Shown: positions 37,499-47,506 of the stretch, in pieces
How the letters are laid out: each line of letters begins with the position of its first letter
Numbering within the stretch: the stretch's first letter is position 1
Assembly: GCF_001267925.1 (NCBI RefSeq)
Contig: NZ_CP011409.1
Coordinates: forward strand, 4,898,001-4,962,000
DNA length: 64,000 bases
Direction: 5' to 3'
Origin: Herbaspirillum hiltneri N3
GTDB taxonomy: Bacteria; Pseudomonadota; Gammaproteobacteria; Burkholderiales; Burkholderiaceae_D
Program-made: the position numbers and the translations under genes
The notes under the pieces: generated by a model
What the model was told of the DNA's origin: nothing
Database searches by the model: none
The model's input: the letters and a program-made list of their open reading frames with translations, nothing else

Positions 37499-38131
37499 TC
37501 AATGCGTGCCCAGCTTGATGCCGAAGCCGATCAGGAAGACACCGGCCGCGCGCGACGCCAGCGCAGCGATCTTGCGGTTGCGCGCGAGACGTTTCGCCGC
37601 GGCGTTGCCGGCCAGGACCAGCAGACTGCCATAAATCAGCGTGCAGGTGCAAATCACCGTGCCCATGATCAGGAACGTGACGGCGCCCTTTTGCGTGGCC
37701 GGGTCGATGAACAGCGGGAAGAAGGCCATGTAGAACACGATGGCCTTCGGGTTCATCAGCGTCACGAAGAAGCCGCGGCGGAAATCTTCCATGTCCGAGA
37801 ATGGCACCACCGACGATCCGCCCTCTTCCTTTGCAAACAGCAGGCGCCCACCGAGGTAGGCGAGATATGCCGCACCCACATACTGCATGCCCTTGAACAG
37901 CAAGGGATTCGCGTGCAACAGCGCCGCCACGCCGATCGCCGCGAGAAACATCAGCACGATGTCGCCCAGCATCAGGCCGGCGATCGCCGCAAAACCGCCG
38001 CGCAAGCCGTGCTTGGCCGAGCAGGTCAGCACGCAGAAAGTACCGGGACCGGGCAACATCAGGAACACGACCGTGGCGGCGATCAGTTGCCAGACATCGG
38101 TAATGCCAATCGTGTGAAACAGTGCTTGCAT
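37499..38131 (-). CDS. LysE-family amino acid exporter
   Basis: Inner-membrane exporter of 210 residues with about six helices. It has the LysE/RhtB signature MLPGPGTFCVLTCSAKHGLRGG near the N-terminus and NPKAIVFYMAFFPLFI in the middle. It exports an amino acid or derivative. GGAG precedes the ATG at 38131. It stands between lipocalin and parA; a LysE gene at this place in the gid-par row is familiar in Burkholderiales. Confidence 0.88.
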   Translation of the reverse strand: MQALFHTIGITDVWQLIAATVVFLMLPGPGTFCVLTCSAKHGLRGGFAAIAGLMLGDIVLMFLAAIGVAALLHANPLLFKGMQYVGAAYLAYLGGRLLFAKEEGGSSVVPFSDMEDFRRGFFVTLMNPKAIVFYMAFFPLFIDPATQKGAVTFLIMGTVICTCTLIYGSLLVLAGNAAAKRLARNRKIAALASRAAGVFLIGFGIKLGTH

Positions 38132-38162
38132 GGCGTCTCCTTGATTGGGATATCGGTCGGAA

Positions 38163-38726
38163 TTATTCTTGCGGCGTCTTGACCAGCTTGGAGGTATCGA
38201 AGCCTTGCTTGGTGGCGTTGTTGACGGCGGCTTCATATTCCGCGGTCGACAGCACCGGCTTGCGCGCCAGGATCCACAGGTAATCGCGCGACGGCGTGCC
38301 GACGGTCGCAACCGAGTAGTCGGCATCCAGATCGATCACCCAGTAGTCCCCCCACACCAGCGGGAACCATGCCAGCCAGGCCGGCGCAAAACGCACCTGC
38401 AGTCTGGCGTTATGACTGCCTTCGATGACGCGCGCCTGGCCGTCGGCCTGGTCCAGCACGCCGCCCTCGACTTTGCAGCGGTTGATGACGTCAATGTCGC
38501 CGTCGCTGCGCGCGCGATATTCGGCGGTCACGTTGGCGATGCACTTCTTCTGGAAGCTGTTGGGGAAGCGGGCGATTTCGTACCATTTGCCGACGTAGCG
38601 CTTCAGGTCGACCGAAGGCACGGTGACGACTTCCTGCGCTTGCGCGGGCGCCGGCGCTATGGCCGACAGGAGTGCGGCGGCGATGGCGAAGCCCGAGAGT
38701 GCGCGGGTGACGGGTAGGCAATTCAT
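38163..38726 (-). CDS. Lipocalin-family protein (Blc-like)
   Basis: Secreted lipocalin of 187 residues with a Sec signal ending AQA. The conserved region GKWYEIARFPNSFQKKC carries the GxW lipocalin motif, and YLWILARKP is the C-terminal motif of bacterial lipocalins such as Blc. The signal has no lipobox, so it is probably soluble in the periplasm, unlike E. coli Blc. Its ATG directly follows the rsmG TGA. Confidence 0.87.
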   Translation of the reverse strand: MNCLPVTRALSGFAIAAALLSAIAPAPAQAQEVVTVPSVDLKRYVGKWYEIARFPNSFQKKCIANVTAEYRARSDGDIDVINRCKVEGGVLDQADGQARVIEGSHNARLQVRFAPAWLAWFPLVWGDYWVIDLDADYSVATVGTPSRDYLWILARKPVLSTAEYEAAVNNATKQGFDTSKLVKTPQE

Positions 38727-39386
38727 TCAAGACCTTTCGATAAAGATCAGATGACGTTCTGCATCCAGTCCAGGCACATGCAGGGCCTGGGTCTTTTCCA
38801 CTTTCCATCCATCCGGCAGGCGCGCGATTTCTTCCTGCGGCATCACGCCCTTCATGGCGATATAACGGCCGCCCGGTTGCAGCAGATGGTTCGACCAGTT
38901 GATGAAATCGTTGAGTTCCGCAAAGGCGCGCGAAGTGATGACGTCGAACAGTTGCTCGACCTGCAACTGCTCGACGCGCGCGGTGTAGACCGAAACATTG
39001 CTTAATTGCAACTCTGCCTTGGCCTGCGTGAGGAATGCCGTTTTTTTATGCACGGTATCGATCATCGACACCTTCATCGCCGGACGCGCTTCGGCCGCCC
39101 AGATGGCCAGCACGATGCCCGGCAAACCGCCGCCTGCACCGACGTCCAACACATTGTCGGCTTGCGCGAAAGCCGTCACGGCAGCCAGGGAATCGAGCAG
39201 GTGATGCGTCATCATCTGCGCCGGATCGCGCAACGCGGTCAGGTTGTAGGTGCGGTTCCACTTGGCCATCAGGGCCAGGTAAGCCAACAGCTTCTTGTGC
39301 TGGCCGGCGCTCAGCGTCAGGCCGAGCGCTTGGGCGCCGGCGGTGAGTGTGTCGCCCAATTGCAGGTCGGTAGTCGTGGTGTTCAA
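38727..39386 (-). CDS. rsmG: 16S rRNA (guanine527-N7)-methyltransferase RsmG
   Basis: GidB methyltransferase of 219 residues; it methylates G527 of 16S rRNA, and loss gives low-level streptomycin resistance. SAM motif [17 protein letters not shown] and the NLTALRDP and SRAFAEL segments are as expected. It begins five bases after the mnmG stop. Confidence 0.97.
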   Translation of the reverse strand: MNTTTTDLQLGDTLTAGAQALGLTLSAGQHKKLLAYLALMAKWNRTYNLTALRDPAQMMTHHLLDSLAAVTAFAQADNVLDVGAGGGLPGIVLAIWAAEARPAMKVSMIDTVHKKTAFLTQAKAELQLSNVSVYTARVEQLQVEQLFDVITSRAFAELNDFINWSNHLLQPGGRYIAMKGVMPQEEIARLPDGWKVEKTQALHVPGLDAERHLIFIERS

Positions 39387-39391
39387 GATGC

Positions 39392-41326
39392 TCAGGCCGC
39401 TTCGTTGTGGTTGTCGGACACGGCGACGTTCTTCAGGCCGCCTTTTTTCAGGTGGACCAGCAGCAGGGACAAGGCCGCCGGCGTCACGCCGGAAATGCGC
39501 GAAGCCTGGCCCAGGGTTTCCGGCTTGTGCTTGTTGAGCTTCTGGCGCACTTCGATCGACAGCGCCTGGACGTCCATGTAATCGAGGTCGGCCGGCAGCT
39601 TGAGGCTTTCGTTGTGTTCCTGGCGTCCGATTTCCTTGGCCTGGCGATCGATGTAGCCGGCGTACTTGATCTGGATCTCGATCTGTTCGCGCACCGGGTC
39701 ATCGCTGACGCCCGGACCCGCCAGCGCCTGGCCGTCGGCGCCGGTCAGCGTCATCAGGCTGTCGTAGGTTACGTTCGGACGGCGCAGCAGATCGACCAGG
39801 TTGTATTCGCGCTCGATGGCTTTGCCCAGCACGCGCTCGGCTTCGGCGTCGGCGAGGATGCGCGGGTTGACCCAGGTGGATTTGAGGCGCTCCATTTCAC
39901 GTGCAACAGCTTCGCGCTTCTTGTCGAACATTTCCCATTGGGCGTCGCCGACGCAACCGAGCTGGCGGCCGATTTCGGTCAGGCGCAGGTCGGCGTTGTC
40001 TTCGCGCAGGCTCAGGCGATATTCGGCGCGGCTGGTGAACATACGATACGGCTCCTGCACGCCCTGGGTAATCAGGTCGTCGACCAGCACGCCGAGGTAA
40101 GCCTCGTCACGGCGCGGCGTCCAGGACTCGCGGCCCTGTGTTTGCAGCGCGGCGTTGAGACCGGCCAGCATGCCTTGGGCTGCCGCTTCTTCGTAACCGG
40201 TGGTGCCGTTGATCTGGCCGGCGAAGAACAAGCCCTGGATTTGCCGCGTTTCCAGCGAAGATTTCAGGCCGCGCGGATCGAAGTAGTCGTACTCGATGGC
40301 GTAGCCCGGGCGCAGGATGTGGGCGTTTTCCATGCCGCGCATCGAACGCACCAGCGCCAGCTGTACGTCGAACGGCAGGCTGGTGGAGATCCCGTTGGGG
40401 TAGAACTCGTTGGTTGTCAGGCCTTCCGGCTCCAGGTAAATCTGGTGCGAATCCTTGCCGGCGAAGCGGTGGATCTTGTCTTCGATCGACGGGCAATAAC
40501 GCGGACCGACTCCTTCGATCACGCCGGTGTACATCGGGCTGCGGTCGAGACCGGCACGGATGATGTCGTGGGTCTGGGTGTTGGTATGGGTAATCCAGCA
40601 TGGCATTTGTTGCGGATGCATGCCGACATTGCCCATGACCGAGAATACCGGGATGGGATCGAGGTCACCGGGCTGCTCTTCCAGGACTGAAAAGTCGATG
40701 CTGCGGCCGTCGATGCGCGGTGGTGTACCGGTTTTCAGGCGGCCTTGCGGCAGCTTGAGTTCTTTCAGGCGCGCCGACAGCGAGATCGCCGGCGGGTCGC
40801 CGGCGCGGCCGGCGGAGTAATTATTGAGGCCGACGTGGATCTTCCCGTCGAGGAAAGTACCCGCTGTCAGCACCACCGCCCTGCCCGCAAAGCGGATCCC
40901 GGCCTGGGTCACGGCGCCGATTACGCGGTCGCCTTCGACCATCAGGTCGTCCACCGCCTGCTGGAACAGCCACAGATTGGGCTGGTTTTCCAGGCGCGAA
41001 CGAATCGCCTGCTTGTACAGGATGCGGTCGGCCTGGGCGCGCGTGGCGCGTACGGCAGGACCTTTGGAGGAATTCAGGATGCGGAACTGGATACCCGCCT
41101 CGTCCGTCGCAATCGCCATCGCCCCGCCCATGGCGTCGACTTCCTTGACCAGGTGGCCCTTGCCGATGCCGCCAATGGAAGGATTGCACGACATCTGACC
41201 GAGGGTCTCGATGTTGTGGGTCAGCAGCAAAGTCGTTTGCCCCATGCGGGCGGATGCCAATGCAGCTTCGGTACCGGCGTGACCGCCGCCGACGACAATG
41301 ACATCAAAGTGTGTGGGAAATAGCAT
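39392..41326 (-). CDS. mnmG: tRNA uridine-5-carboxymethylaminomethyl modification enzyme MnmG
   Basis: GidA of 644 residues, the FAD partner of MnmE in making cmnm5U34 in tRNAs. FAD-binding [22 protein letters not shown] begins the protein; the conserved Cys in RYCPSIEDK and the C-terminal helical tRNA-binding domain ([18 protein letters not shown]) are present. First gene of the leftward row mnmG-rsmG-lipocalin-lysE-parA-parB, and the gene nearest the parS sites. Confidence 0.98.
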   Translation of the reverse strand: MLFPTHFDVIVVGGGHAGTEAALASARMGQTTLLLTHNIETLGQMSCNPSIGGIGKGHLVKEVDAMGGAMAIATDEAGIQFRILNSSKGPAVRATRAQADRILYKQAIRSRLENQPNLWLFQQAVDDLMVEGDRVIGAVTQAGIRFAGRAVVLTAGTFLDGKIHVGLNNYSAGRAGDPPAISLSARLKELKLPQGRLKTGTPPRIDGRSIDFSVLEEQPGDLDPIPVFSVMGNVGMHPQQMPCWITHTNTQTHDIIRAGLDRSPMYTGVIEGVGPRYCPSIEDKIHRFAGKDSHQIYLEPEGLTTNEFYPNGISTSLPFDVQLALVRSMRGMENAHILRPGYAIEYDYFDPRGLKSSLETRQIQGLFFAGQINGTTGYEEAAAQGMLAGLNAALQTQGRESWTPRRDEAYLGVLVDDLITQGVQEPYRMFTSRAEYRLSLREDNADLRLTEIGRQLGCVGDAQWEMFDKKREAVAREMERLKSTWVNPRILADAEAERVLGKAIEREYNLVDLLRRPNVTYDSLMTLTGADGQALAGPGVSDDPVREQIEIQIKYAGYIDRQAKEIGRQEHNESLKLPADLDYMDVQALSIEVRQKLNKHKPETLGQASRISGVTPAALSLLLVHLKKGGLKNVAVSDNHNEAA

Positions 41327-41426
41327 AATGCGCCTCGTGGAGACGGTGAACAGAGGCGAGATTATAAAGTCTTTTTGGACAGGTATCAGGCCCTACCCCA
41401 GTTATTCCCTTTTTATTCACGTTTTT

Positions 41427-41442
41427 TGTTTCACGTGAAACA
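41427..41442. other. parS: parS site 1 (perfect consensus)
   Basis: TGTTTCACGTGAAACA, an exact match to the 16-base bacterial parS consensus, in the gap upstream of mnmG. ParB (gene at 35663) should nucleate here. Confidence 0.95.
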
Positions 41443-41529
41443 GTTTGAAAAAAATGAACGTCTACCGACAAGCGATGGACAAATAAAAAGAGAAGCCTTG
41501 GCCTCCCTTTTTAACTACATCAATATCCT

Positions 41530-41561
41530 CCGGCGATTGTTCCACGTGAAACAATCGCCGG
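41530..41561. other. parS: parS site 2 inside a 32-base palindrome
   Basis: The core at 41538-41553 is TGTTCCACGTGAAACA, one base from consensus. Flanking bases extend the symmetry to a 32-base palindrome (arms CCGGCGATTGTT and AACAATCGCCGG) with one mismatch. It lies 111 bases from site 1 and 15 bases past the stop of the TauE gene, so it may also work as a transcription end for that gene. Confidence 0.88.
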
Positions 41562-41575
41562 AATCTATGCGGCTC

Positions 41576-42361
41576 TCATTTTAGAAATGCGTCGTAGCCG
41601 GTCTTCAAAATCAGCGCGCCCACCACGAACAAGAAGAGTTTGCGGACGAAGCTGCTGCCGTGCTTCATCGCCAAGCGCGTACCGACCAAGGAACCGCCGA
41701 TATTGAACACCGCCATCAACAGACCCAACTGCCAGATCACGTGGCCGCTATACGAGAACCAGAGCAGCGCCGCCAGATTGGTCGCAATGTTCACCACCTT
41801 GGACACCGCCGAGGCACGCAGGAAATCATAGCCAAAGATCCGGACGAAAAGGAATACAAAGAAGCTGCCGGTACCCGGTCCGAACAAGCCGTCGTAGAAC
41901 CCTACCCCGGCACCAACCAGAACAGCGTAGAGTTTTTCCTTGCTCCCGGACAATAACGGCGCATGGTGCTGACCGAAGTCTTTCTTCTTCAGGGTATAGA
42001 TCGCCACCGCTAGCAAGACAAACGGCAAAGCCTTACGCATCATATCGGTCGGCACATGCGTAACAAGGTAGGCACCGGAAAAGGACAAGGCAAATGCGGC
42101 CAACGCCGCAGGCGCCGCCGCCGCCCAATGGATGCGAACCTTACGGGCGAAATTGATCGCAGCGGCACTGGTGCCCATGACGCCGGCCACCTTGTTGGTG
42201 CCGAGCAGCGTCGCCGGCGCGACATTGGGAAAAACCGAGAACAAGGTCGGAATCAGCACCAGGCCGCCGCCGCCGACCACCGCATCAACCAGGCCGGCGA
42301 CGAAGGCGCCGAGACAGAGAATCAAATAATTGGAAAAGAGAGCAGGAAAAAGGTCAGCCAT
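41576..42361 (-). CDS. Sulfite exporter TauE/SafE family permease
   Basis: Membrane protein of 261 residues with about eight helices in two repeats. The first repeat has GAFVAGLVDAVVGGGGLVLIPTL and the second GVGFYDGLFGPGTGSF, the TauE/SafE pattern. Family members move sulfite, sulfoacetate or other organic anions. I start at MADLFPAL (42361, AGGT upstream); the open frame extends upstream without homology. Confidence 0.88.
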   Translation of the reverse strand: MADLFPALFSNYLILCLGAFVAGLVDAVVGGGGLVLIPTLFSVFPNVAPATLLGTNKVAGVMGTSAAAINFARKVRIHWAAAAPAALAAFALSFSGAYLVTHVPTDMMRKALPFVLLAVAIYTLKKKDFGQHHAPLLSGSKEKLYAVLVGAGVGFYDGLFGPGTGSFFVFLFVRIFGYDFLRASAVSKVVNIATNLAALLWFSYSGHVIWQLGLLMAVFNIGGSLVGTRLAMKHGSSFVRKLFLFVVGALILKTGYDAFLK

Positions 42362-42569
42362 AACGACCTGTCTGCGTGAAGATACTGCGCGGGAAAAACA
42401 ACGACATCGAGGGCTTTCGGTAAATGGGGAAGGAAGTGCTTGTCGGCTCAGCCTGACATCCAGAGCCGCGAAGCGAGCCGACGGCACTGTCAGAGCGACA
42501 AGCATTTTACTCCTGTGACCCGTGCTTCTCCACTCCCATGAGGTAGCCGACAGCATGTCGCGGCGAACG

Positions 42570-42849
42570 TTACTTGCGCACACGATCCATCAAGACGCTG
42601 CGCCAGCTTGGACAGTGAAGTCCCGAAACGATAGGATTTCCCCGACGGCAGGTACTGTGTGCATTCGGGAACGCCATCTCAAGATCGGCGGTGGAATAGA
42701 CAATATCCACACCGCGCGAAAAATTAACTATTTGATAACTATCGCCAACGTGGTGGTTTTACCCGAGCCGGCAACCGCCTCGATCATGACGATCTGGGCG
42801 GAACACCGCGACACTTCAAAATCCCAATTTGCTCGTCGGTCTGGGGCAC
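42570..42849 (-). pseudogene. Relic of a superfamily I (UvrD-like) helicase gene
   Basis: Two fragments read on the minus strand. From 42849: a Q-motif-like VPQTDEQIGILKCRG, then after a frameshift AQIVMIEAVAGSGKTTTLA with a full Walker A, then a stop at 42728-42730. Further on, near 42670-42590, a frame reads QYLPSGKSYRFGTSLSKLAQRL, like helicase motif IV (SYRFGxxIxxLA). Everything between and after is lost. It is a decayed gene, not an expressed one. Identification rests on short motifs only. Confidence 0.5.
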
Positions 42850-42925
42850 TGCCCTTCAATTCTCCGGAATACAATTGCTGCATTATTGCGCGGAGTGACA
42901 CGCTACAAGCAAACCGACCGGCGTG

Positions 42926-42975
42926 AAATGAAAACTGCCGCCGGACAGTCTGAACTGTGCAGCGGCAGTGATTGC
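42926..42975 (-). terminator. Terminator hairpin repeat, copy A (end of polyol cassette)
   Basis: On the minus strand the stem ACTGCCGC(T) / (C)GGCGGCAGT, with an inner ACAGT/ACTGT stem and TCAG loop, is followed by TTTTCATTT. It lies 29 bases past the SDR stop, so it terminates the leftward cassette. A nearly identical 49-base copy sits at 51212-51260. Confidence 0.8.
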
Positions 42976-43003
42976 CTTCTTGCCGTCGACGAACGCCTCC
43001 GAC

Positions 43004-43735
43004 TCATTGCGAGGTGTAACCCCCATCGATCGGCAAGCTCACACCACTGATCATCGCCGCAGCATCGCTCAACAGGAACAGGATGGGCGCCGCCACATCT
43101 TCGGGTGCAGCGAACTTGCGTAAAGGAATGGCTTCCAGAACCCGCCGGTTTTTCTCAGGATCGGCCCAGGCCTGCAATGCCATCGGCGTCAGCGTTACCG
43201 TAGGATTGACACTGTTGACGCGGATTCTGTGCGGACCGAGTTCTGCACACATGACGCGCGTGATGGCATCCATCGCCGCCTTCGATGCGCAATAGGCGAG
43301 ATGATCGTCCAACGCAACCAGGGCCGCCTGACTGGAAACATTGACGATACTGCCGCTGCGCCCTTCCCTGATCATGGTCGCCGCGACATGCCGCGACATC
43401 ATGGCTGTACCGCGAGCATTAACCTGCATCACCCGATCGAAATTTTCGGAGGTCAATGCTAGCGAATTTTCCAGCACCGATATGCCGGAGCAATTAACCA
43501 GGCCGTCGATACCTCGGACATCCTGCAACGCCACTTCCATTGCCCGGTCATCGGCGATGTCCAGCACCAGCGTTTCACAGCCGATCTCCTCCTTCAGCAA
43601 CGCCAGTTTGTCTTTTTGCCGACCTACCGCAACAACGGCAGCGCCGCATGACCGCAACAGCCTTGCCGTGACTTCACCAATGCCACTGGTGGCGCCCGTG
43701 ACAACATATTTTCTTTTTGCAACATCAAAGAGCAT
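43004..43735 (-). CDS. SDR oxidoreductase of the polyol cassette
   Basis: Short-chain dehydrogenase of 243 residues with TGATSGIG, NCSG in place of NNAG, VSSQAALVALDDHLAYCASK (Ser-Tyr-Lys), and the C-terminal PIDGGYTSQ typical of L-xylulose/carbonyl reductase-like enzymes. It probably oxidises a polyol or reduces a ketose in the pathway served by the adjacent kinase. AAGGA precedes the ATG. Last gene of the cassette. Confidence 0.86.
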   Translation of the reverse strand: MLFDVAKRKYVVTGATSGIGEVTARLLRSCGAAVVAVGRQKDKLALLKEEIGCETLVLDIADDRAMEVALQDVRGIDGLVNCSGISVLENSLALTSENFDRVMQVNARGTAMMSRHVAATMIREGRSGSIVNVSSQAALVALDDHLAYCASKAAMDAITRVMCAELGPHRIRVNSVNPTVTLTPMALQAWADPEKNRRVLEAIPLRKFAAPEDVAAPILFLLSDAAAMISGVSLPIDGGYTSQ

Positions 43736-43763
43736 GATTATTCCTTAAGGAAATGGCAAATGA

Positions 43764-45308
43764 TCAGCACGCATGCAATTGATGCATCGCTGATTTCAGA
43801 CTTGGATATAGCCCGCGATATTGCGCAAAAATATGCTGGTAGCGCCGGCTGGCTGCGATATCCGGCGTCGTTCTCAAGCGCAGCCGTGCCCACCCCTTTT
43901 CGACCTGAGACGTATCGATCAGACCCACGCCGAAAGCCGCCAGCAACGCTGCTCCCAATGCCGCTTCGACATTGTCGTCGATGGTATAGACCGGATAACC
44001 TGTGACGTCTGCAATGATCTGCATCCACAAATTGGAATGGCTGGCGCCTCCGACTACCACCAGCCGTTCATCGAGGAACTGTGCACCGCAGGCGCCAGCG
44101 TCGATGTTGTGCTTGAGCGCGAATGCCACACCTTCCAGCACGGCGCGATATAAATGCGCACGCCGATGATATAGACTCAGTCCAACAAAAGCGCCACTGG
44201 CCTTGGCATCCCAGATCGGGCCGCGCTCGCCCATCAGATAGGGCAAGAACACGATACCCTCAGCGCCCGGCGCAATCGCAGCGGCGTCCCGCTCCAACAG
44301 AAAATGCGGATCGACATCGCTGCGTAACGCCTCCGTCATTTCAGCCTGGCAGAATTGCTCCAAAAACCAGCTCACTGCTGCACCCGCCGTAATCGCGCCG
44401 CCAAAAATGTAGAGATCCTGCAAACCGTTGTACACGTGCGGCATGCTGATCAGACCGTGACCGGCGTCGACTTGCTGGTTGATATAGCCCCAGCACATGC
44501 TGGTGCCGATCATCGCCACATGATTGCCGGCCTTGGTGACGCCGGCAGCAAACGTCGCCATCGCAGCATCTACGCCGCCCGCAATCACTGGCGTGCCTGC
44601 GGCAAGACCCAACGCCATCGCCTGCGACGGCAACAACGGGCCAACCACATCGCTGCTGGCGATCAGCCGCTCAGGCATCAGCATCGGCGGAATGCCCAGC
44701 ATTGCCATCGCCTCCGTTGACCAGCAACGCTGCGTAATGTCGTACACCCCGCCGATGTTGCCCGCCGAGCTGTGGTCCACCGCCAATTCGCCAGTCAGCA
44801 AATAATTGACATAACTGTTCGGCGGCAGAAAATAACGTGTTTTCGCCCATACTTCTGGGCGCCGGTTCTTCAGCCACAGCATCTTGGTGTAGCCGTAGTA
44901 GCTGTCGACGCCGTTACCTGTCAACACCGCCAGCCGCTCCAGATCGACATGCCGTCGCACCCACTTGACCTCGTCGTCGGCGCGCCGATCCATCCAGATC
45001 AGGCAGGGATGCAAAGGCCGCATCTCCGCATCCACCGGAATGCCCGAACCGCCATACAGACTGCTGACGCACAACGCGCGAATGGCAGTCGCCGAAATAC
45101 CGGCGGCGGCGGCTTGCGCCACGCAATGCCGGATGCAATCGCTGACTGCCTGAAACCAGACATCCGGCCATTGCTCGGCCCACATCGGTTGCGGCGTTTC
45201 CACGGCATAAGCCCGGGTATGTTGAGCGACGATCCTGCCGTCCGTTGCGTCTATGCACAGAGCCTTGGTACTTTGCGTCCCGATGTCGACGCCAATCACA
45301 TAATGCAT
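43764..45308 (-). CDS. FGGY-family carbohydrate kinase
   Basis: Sugar kinase of 514 residues. It begins GVDIGTQSTKALCID (phosphate 1 loop) and has MDRRADDE, GGVDAAMATFAAG and the C-terminal VVGGASHSNLWMQIIADVTG that define FGGY kinases. It phosphorylates a ketose, polyol or keto-tetrose; the neighbouring dehydrogenase points to a tetrulose or pentulose. Typical length. It starts 13 bases after the dehydrogenase stop. Confidence 0.9.
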   Translation of the reverse strand: MHYVIGVDIGTQSTKALCIDATDGRIVAQHTRAYAVETPQPMWAEQWPDVWFQAVSDCIRHCVAQAAAAGISATAIRALCVSSLYGGSGIPVDAEMRPLHPCLIWMDRRADDEVKWVRRHVDLERLAVLTGNGVDSYYGYTKMLWLKNRRPEVWAKTRYFLPPNSYVNYLLTGELAVDHSSAGNIGGVYDITQRCWSTEAMAMLGIPPMLMPERLIASSDVVGPLLPSQAMALGLAAGTPVIAGGVDAAMATFAAGVTKAGNHVAMIGTSMCWGYINQQVDAGHGLISMPHVYNGLQDLYIFGGAITAGAAVSWFLEQFCQAEMTEALRSDVDPHFLLERDAAAIAPGAEGIVFLPYLMGERGPIWDAKASGAFVGLSLYHRRAHLYRAVLEGVAFALKHNIDAGACGAQFLDERLVVVGGASHSNLWMQIIADVTGYPVYTIDDNVEAALGAALLAAFGVGLIDTSQVEKGWARLRLRTTPDIAASRRYQHIFAQYRGLYPSLKSAMHQLHAC

Positions 45309-45321
45309 ATGGCCCGGCGTC

Positions 45322-46419
45322 CTAGCAATCGTTGACGGCCGGCTTGAGTAGCACCTTGATGGACGCCACCGAATTCGCCAAGGCGAAAGCCTCTTCCCAT
45401 TTTTCCAGCGGGAAGCTGTGAGTGACGATCCCCTTTGACGTCACCAGCCCGCGTGCCAGCAGATCAATCGCTACGGGATAGCAATAAGGACCGAGATGCG
45501 CGCCACGCACATCGAGCTCCTTGCGGTCGCCGATGATGGACCAGTCCGCGCTGGTTTCCTTCCCGAACACGCTAAACTCCACGAAGCGCCCCAAGCGGCG
45601 GATCAGTTGCAGCCCTTGGGTTACGCCTGCGGGCACGCCGGTGGTCTCGATATAGACATCGCAGCCATAACCTCCGGTCAATCCCTTGATCACCGCCAAA
45701 GCGTCTTCCTTGGTCGGATCGATGACCACATCGGCGCCGAATTCGCGCGCCAGCGCCAGTCGTTCCGGCACCAGATCGACGACCACCAGTTTCTTCGGCG
45801 TCTTCAGTTTCGCCACTTGGGTCATCATCAGTCCCAGCGGACCCGCTCCGGCGATCACCACCACATCGTCGAGCTGAATGTCGCCGCGATTGACGGTATG
45901 AATGGCGCAGGACAACGGTTCGATGATTGCCGCGTCTTCCAACGGCATGTCCATCGGGATCTTGTGCACCACCGCGTTCGACGGCAAGCGCATGTATTCC
46001 GCCATGCCTCCATCGGCGACTTCTCGCTGGAAGCCGAAGATGTTGTGGACTTCACACATCCAGTACTTGCCCGTCTTGCAGAACAGGCATGCTTCGCAAG
46101 GCACGATCTGTTCAGCTATCACGCGATCGCCCTGCTGCACGCCAAAGTGCTCGGCGGCACCCTCGCCCAACGCGGCGACGTAGCCGAAAAATTCATGGCC
46201 CGCCACCACCGGCGGCTTGACCCAGGAGTCCTGACCGTCGCCGCCCCAGAACATCGCCGCCCCGGAATGGCACTTGCAATCGCTGGCGCAAATACCGCAT
46301 GCGCCGATCCGGATCACCAGCTCATTGCGCCCCGCCTGCGGACAACGAATCGTTTGCAAACGATAGTCCTTGGGACCGTGGCAAACGACGGCTTTCATGT
46401 CCACTGCTGAATACTGCAT
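45322..46419 (-). CDS. Zn-dependent polyol dehydrogenase, erythritol/threitol type
   Basis: Medium-chain dehydrogenase of 365 residues. Catalytic zinc ligands appear in GICASDCKCHSG and GHEFFGYV; the structural zinc cysteines in CEACLFCKTGKYWMC; the cofactor loop in AGAGPLGLMM. The segments VVCHGPKDYRL, GAAMFWG and GDRVIAEQIVPCE resemble, from memory, the erythritol/L-threitol dehydrogenase of Mycobacterium more than sorbitol dehydrogenases. It likely oxidises a tetritol or similar polyol to a ketose for the downstream kinase. GGAG before ATG. Confidence 0.85.
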   Translation of the reverse strand: MQYSAVDMKAVVCHGPKDYRLQTIRCPQAGRNELVIRIGACGICASDCKCHSGAAMFWGGDGQDSWVKPPVVAGHEFFGYVAALGEGAAEHFGVQQGDRVIAEQIVPCEACLFCKTGKYWMCEVHNIFGFQREVADGGMAEYMRLPSNAVVHKIPMDMPLEDAAIIEPLSCAIHTVNRGDIQLDDVVVIAGAGPLGLMMTQVAKLKTPKKLVVVDLVPERLALAREFGADVVIDPTKEDALAVIKGLTGGYGCDVYIETTGVPAGVTQGLQLIRRLGRFVEFSVFGKETSADWSIIGDRKELDVRGAHLGPYCYPVAIDLLARGLVTSKGIVTHSFPLEKWEEAFALANSVASIKVLLKPAVNDC

Positions 46420-46477
46420 TTTTTCTCCTGAAGGATGATGAAGAGAGATAGAAAGGAATGGGCGGAGACGAATACAA

Positions 46478-47506
46478 TCAGCTCAGCCGCTTGCTGCGCT
46501 CCCGGCTGATATAAATGGCAAGCAGAATGATCACGCCCTTGATGATGTTCTGCACATACGGAGAGACGCCGATCATGTTCAGGCCATTGTTCAGCACGCC
46601 CAGCAGCATCGCCCCGATCAGCGTGCCGATGATGGAGCCGCGCCCGCCGCTGATCGACGTGCCGCCTATCACCACAGCGGCGATCGCATCGAGTTCGAAC
46701 GACACGCCCGCATTCGGCTGACCGCTCATCAGGCGAGACGTCAGAACCAGTCCGGCGATTGACGCGCACAGCCCGCTGATGGCGTAGACAAGCAGCTTGT
46801 AACGCGCCACCCGCACGCCACTCAGACGCGCCGCTTCTTCATTGCCGCCGAGAGCGTAGACGTAGCGCCCGAATGGCGTGTGGTCGAGCACCACATACAT
46901 GACGGCGAACACCAACAGCATGATCAAGATTGGCGTCTGCAAACCGAATACGTCGCCGCGACCGAAGAACTCGAACCAATCAGGCAACCCGTCGATTGGA
47001 TAGCCGCCGGTCGCCACCAGCGCAATGCCGCGCGCGATACCCATGGTCGCCAGCGTCACGATGATCGGCGGCATTCCGGCATAGGCAATGCAAAAGCCGT
47101 TCACCAGGCCGACGGCGATACCAACGGCAAAACCGATCGGTATCGCCAGCGCCGGCGGCACGGCGGCAATCATCAGTGCGGCAGTCAGCGTACCCGACAA
47201 TGCCATCACCGACCCCACCGACAAATCGATGCCGCCGCTCAGGATGACGCAGGTCATGCCGACCGCGATGATGGCGTTGATAGATACTTGCCGGCCGACG
47301 TTGATCAAATTGTCTGGCGTCAGAAATGCATCCGTCATCGTCACCATCACCAGGCACACCATCATCAGTCCGACCAGCGGATAACACACCGGTCCTTTGG
47401 CGAAACGCGCCAGTGAGATGCGCGTTCTGATCCCGACGCTGACATCAATGCCGGTATCTACTTTGTGTGATTCAGACGAATTCAAGTCGCGAACCTGTGG
47501 TTGCAT
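46478..47506 (-). CDS. Sugar ABC transporter permease (RbsC-like)
   Basis: CUT2-type permease of 342 residues with about nine helices. It has [21 protein letters not shown] and [14 protein letters not shown], the RbsC/BPD_transp_2 hallmarks, and [22 protein letters not shown]. It pairs with the double ATPase just upstream, whose coding region overlaps its start by 35 bases, so translation is coupled. Confidence 0.93.
   Translation of the reverse strand: MQPQVRDLNSSESHKVDTGIDVSVGIRTRISLARFAKGPVCYPLVGLMMVCLVMVTMTDAFLTPDNLINVGRQVSINAIIAVGMTCVILSGGIDLSVGSVMALSGTLTAALMIAAVPPALAIPIGFAVGIAVGLVNGFCIAYAGMPPIIVTLATMGIARGIALVATGGYPIDGLPDWFEFFGRGDVFGLQTPILIMLLVFAVMYVVLDHTPFGRYVYALGGNEEAARLSGVRVARYKLLVYAISGLCASIAGLVLTSRLMSGQPNAGVSFELDAIAAVVIGGTSISGGRGSIIGTLIGAMLLGVLNNGLNMIGVSPYVQNIIKGVIILLAIYISRERSKRLS

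Larger units (their letters stand above)
42362..43003. other. 642-base region between tauE-like gene and polyol cassette
   Basis: No intact gene. It contains the helicase relic (42570-42849) and the terminator-like repeat at 42926-42975. The forward open frame 42522-42926 is a shadow of the relic. Confidence 0.6.

Noticed and set aside
39893..39908. Third parS-like sequence inside mnmG (CATTTCACGTGCAACA)
   Set aside because: Three mismatches to the 16-base consensus and it lies within a conserved coding stretch; chance similarity is likely.
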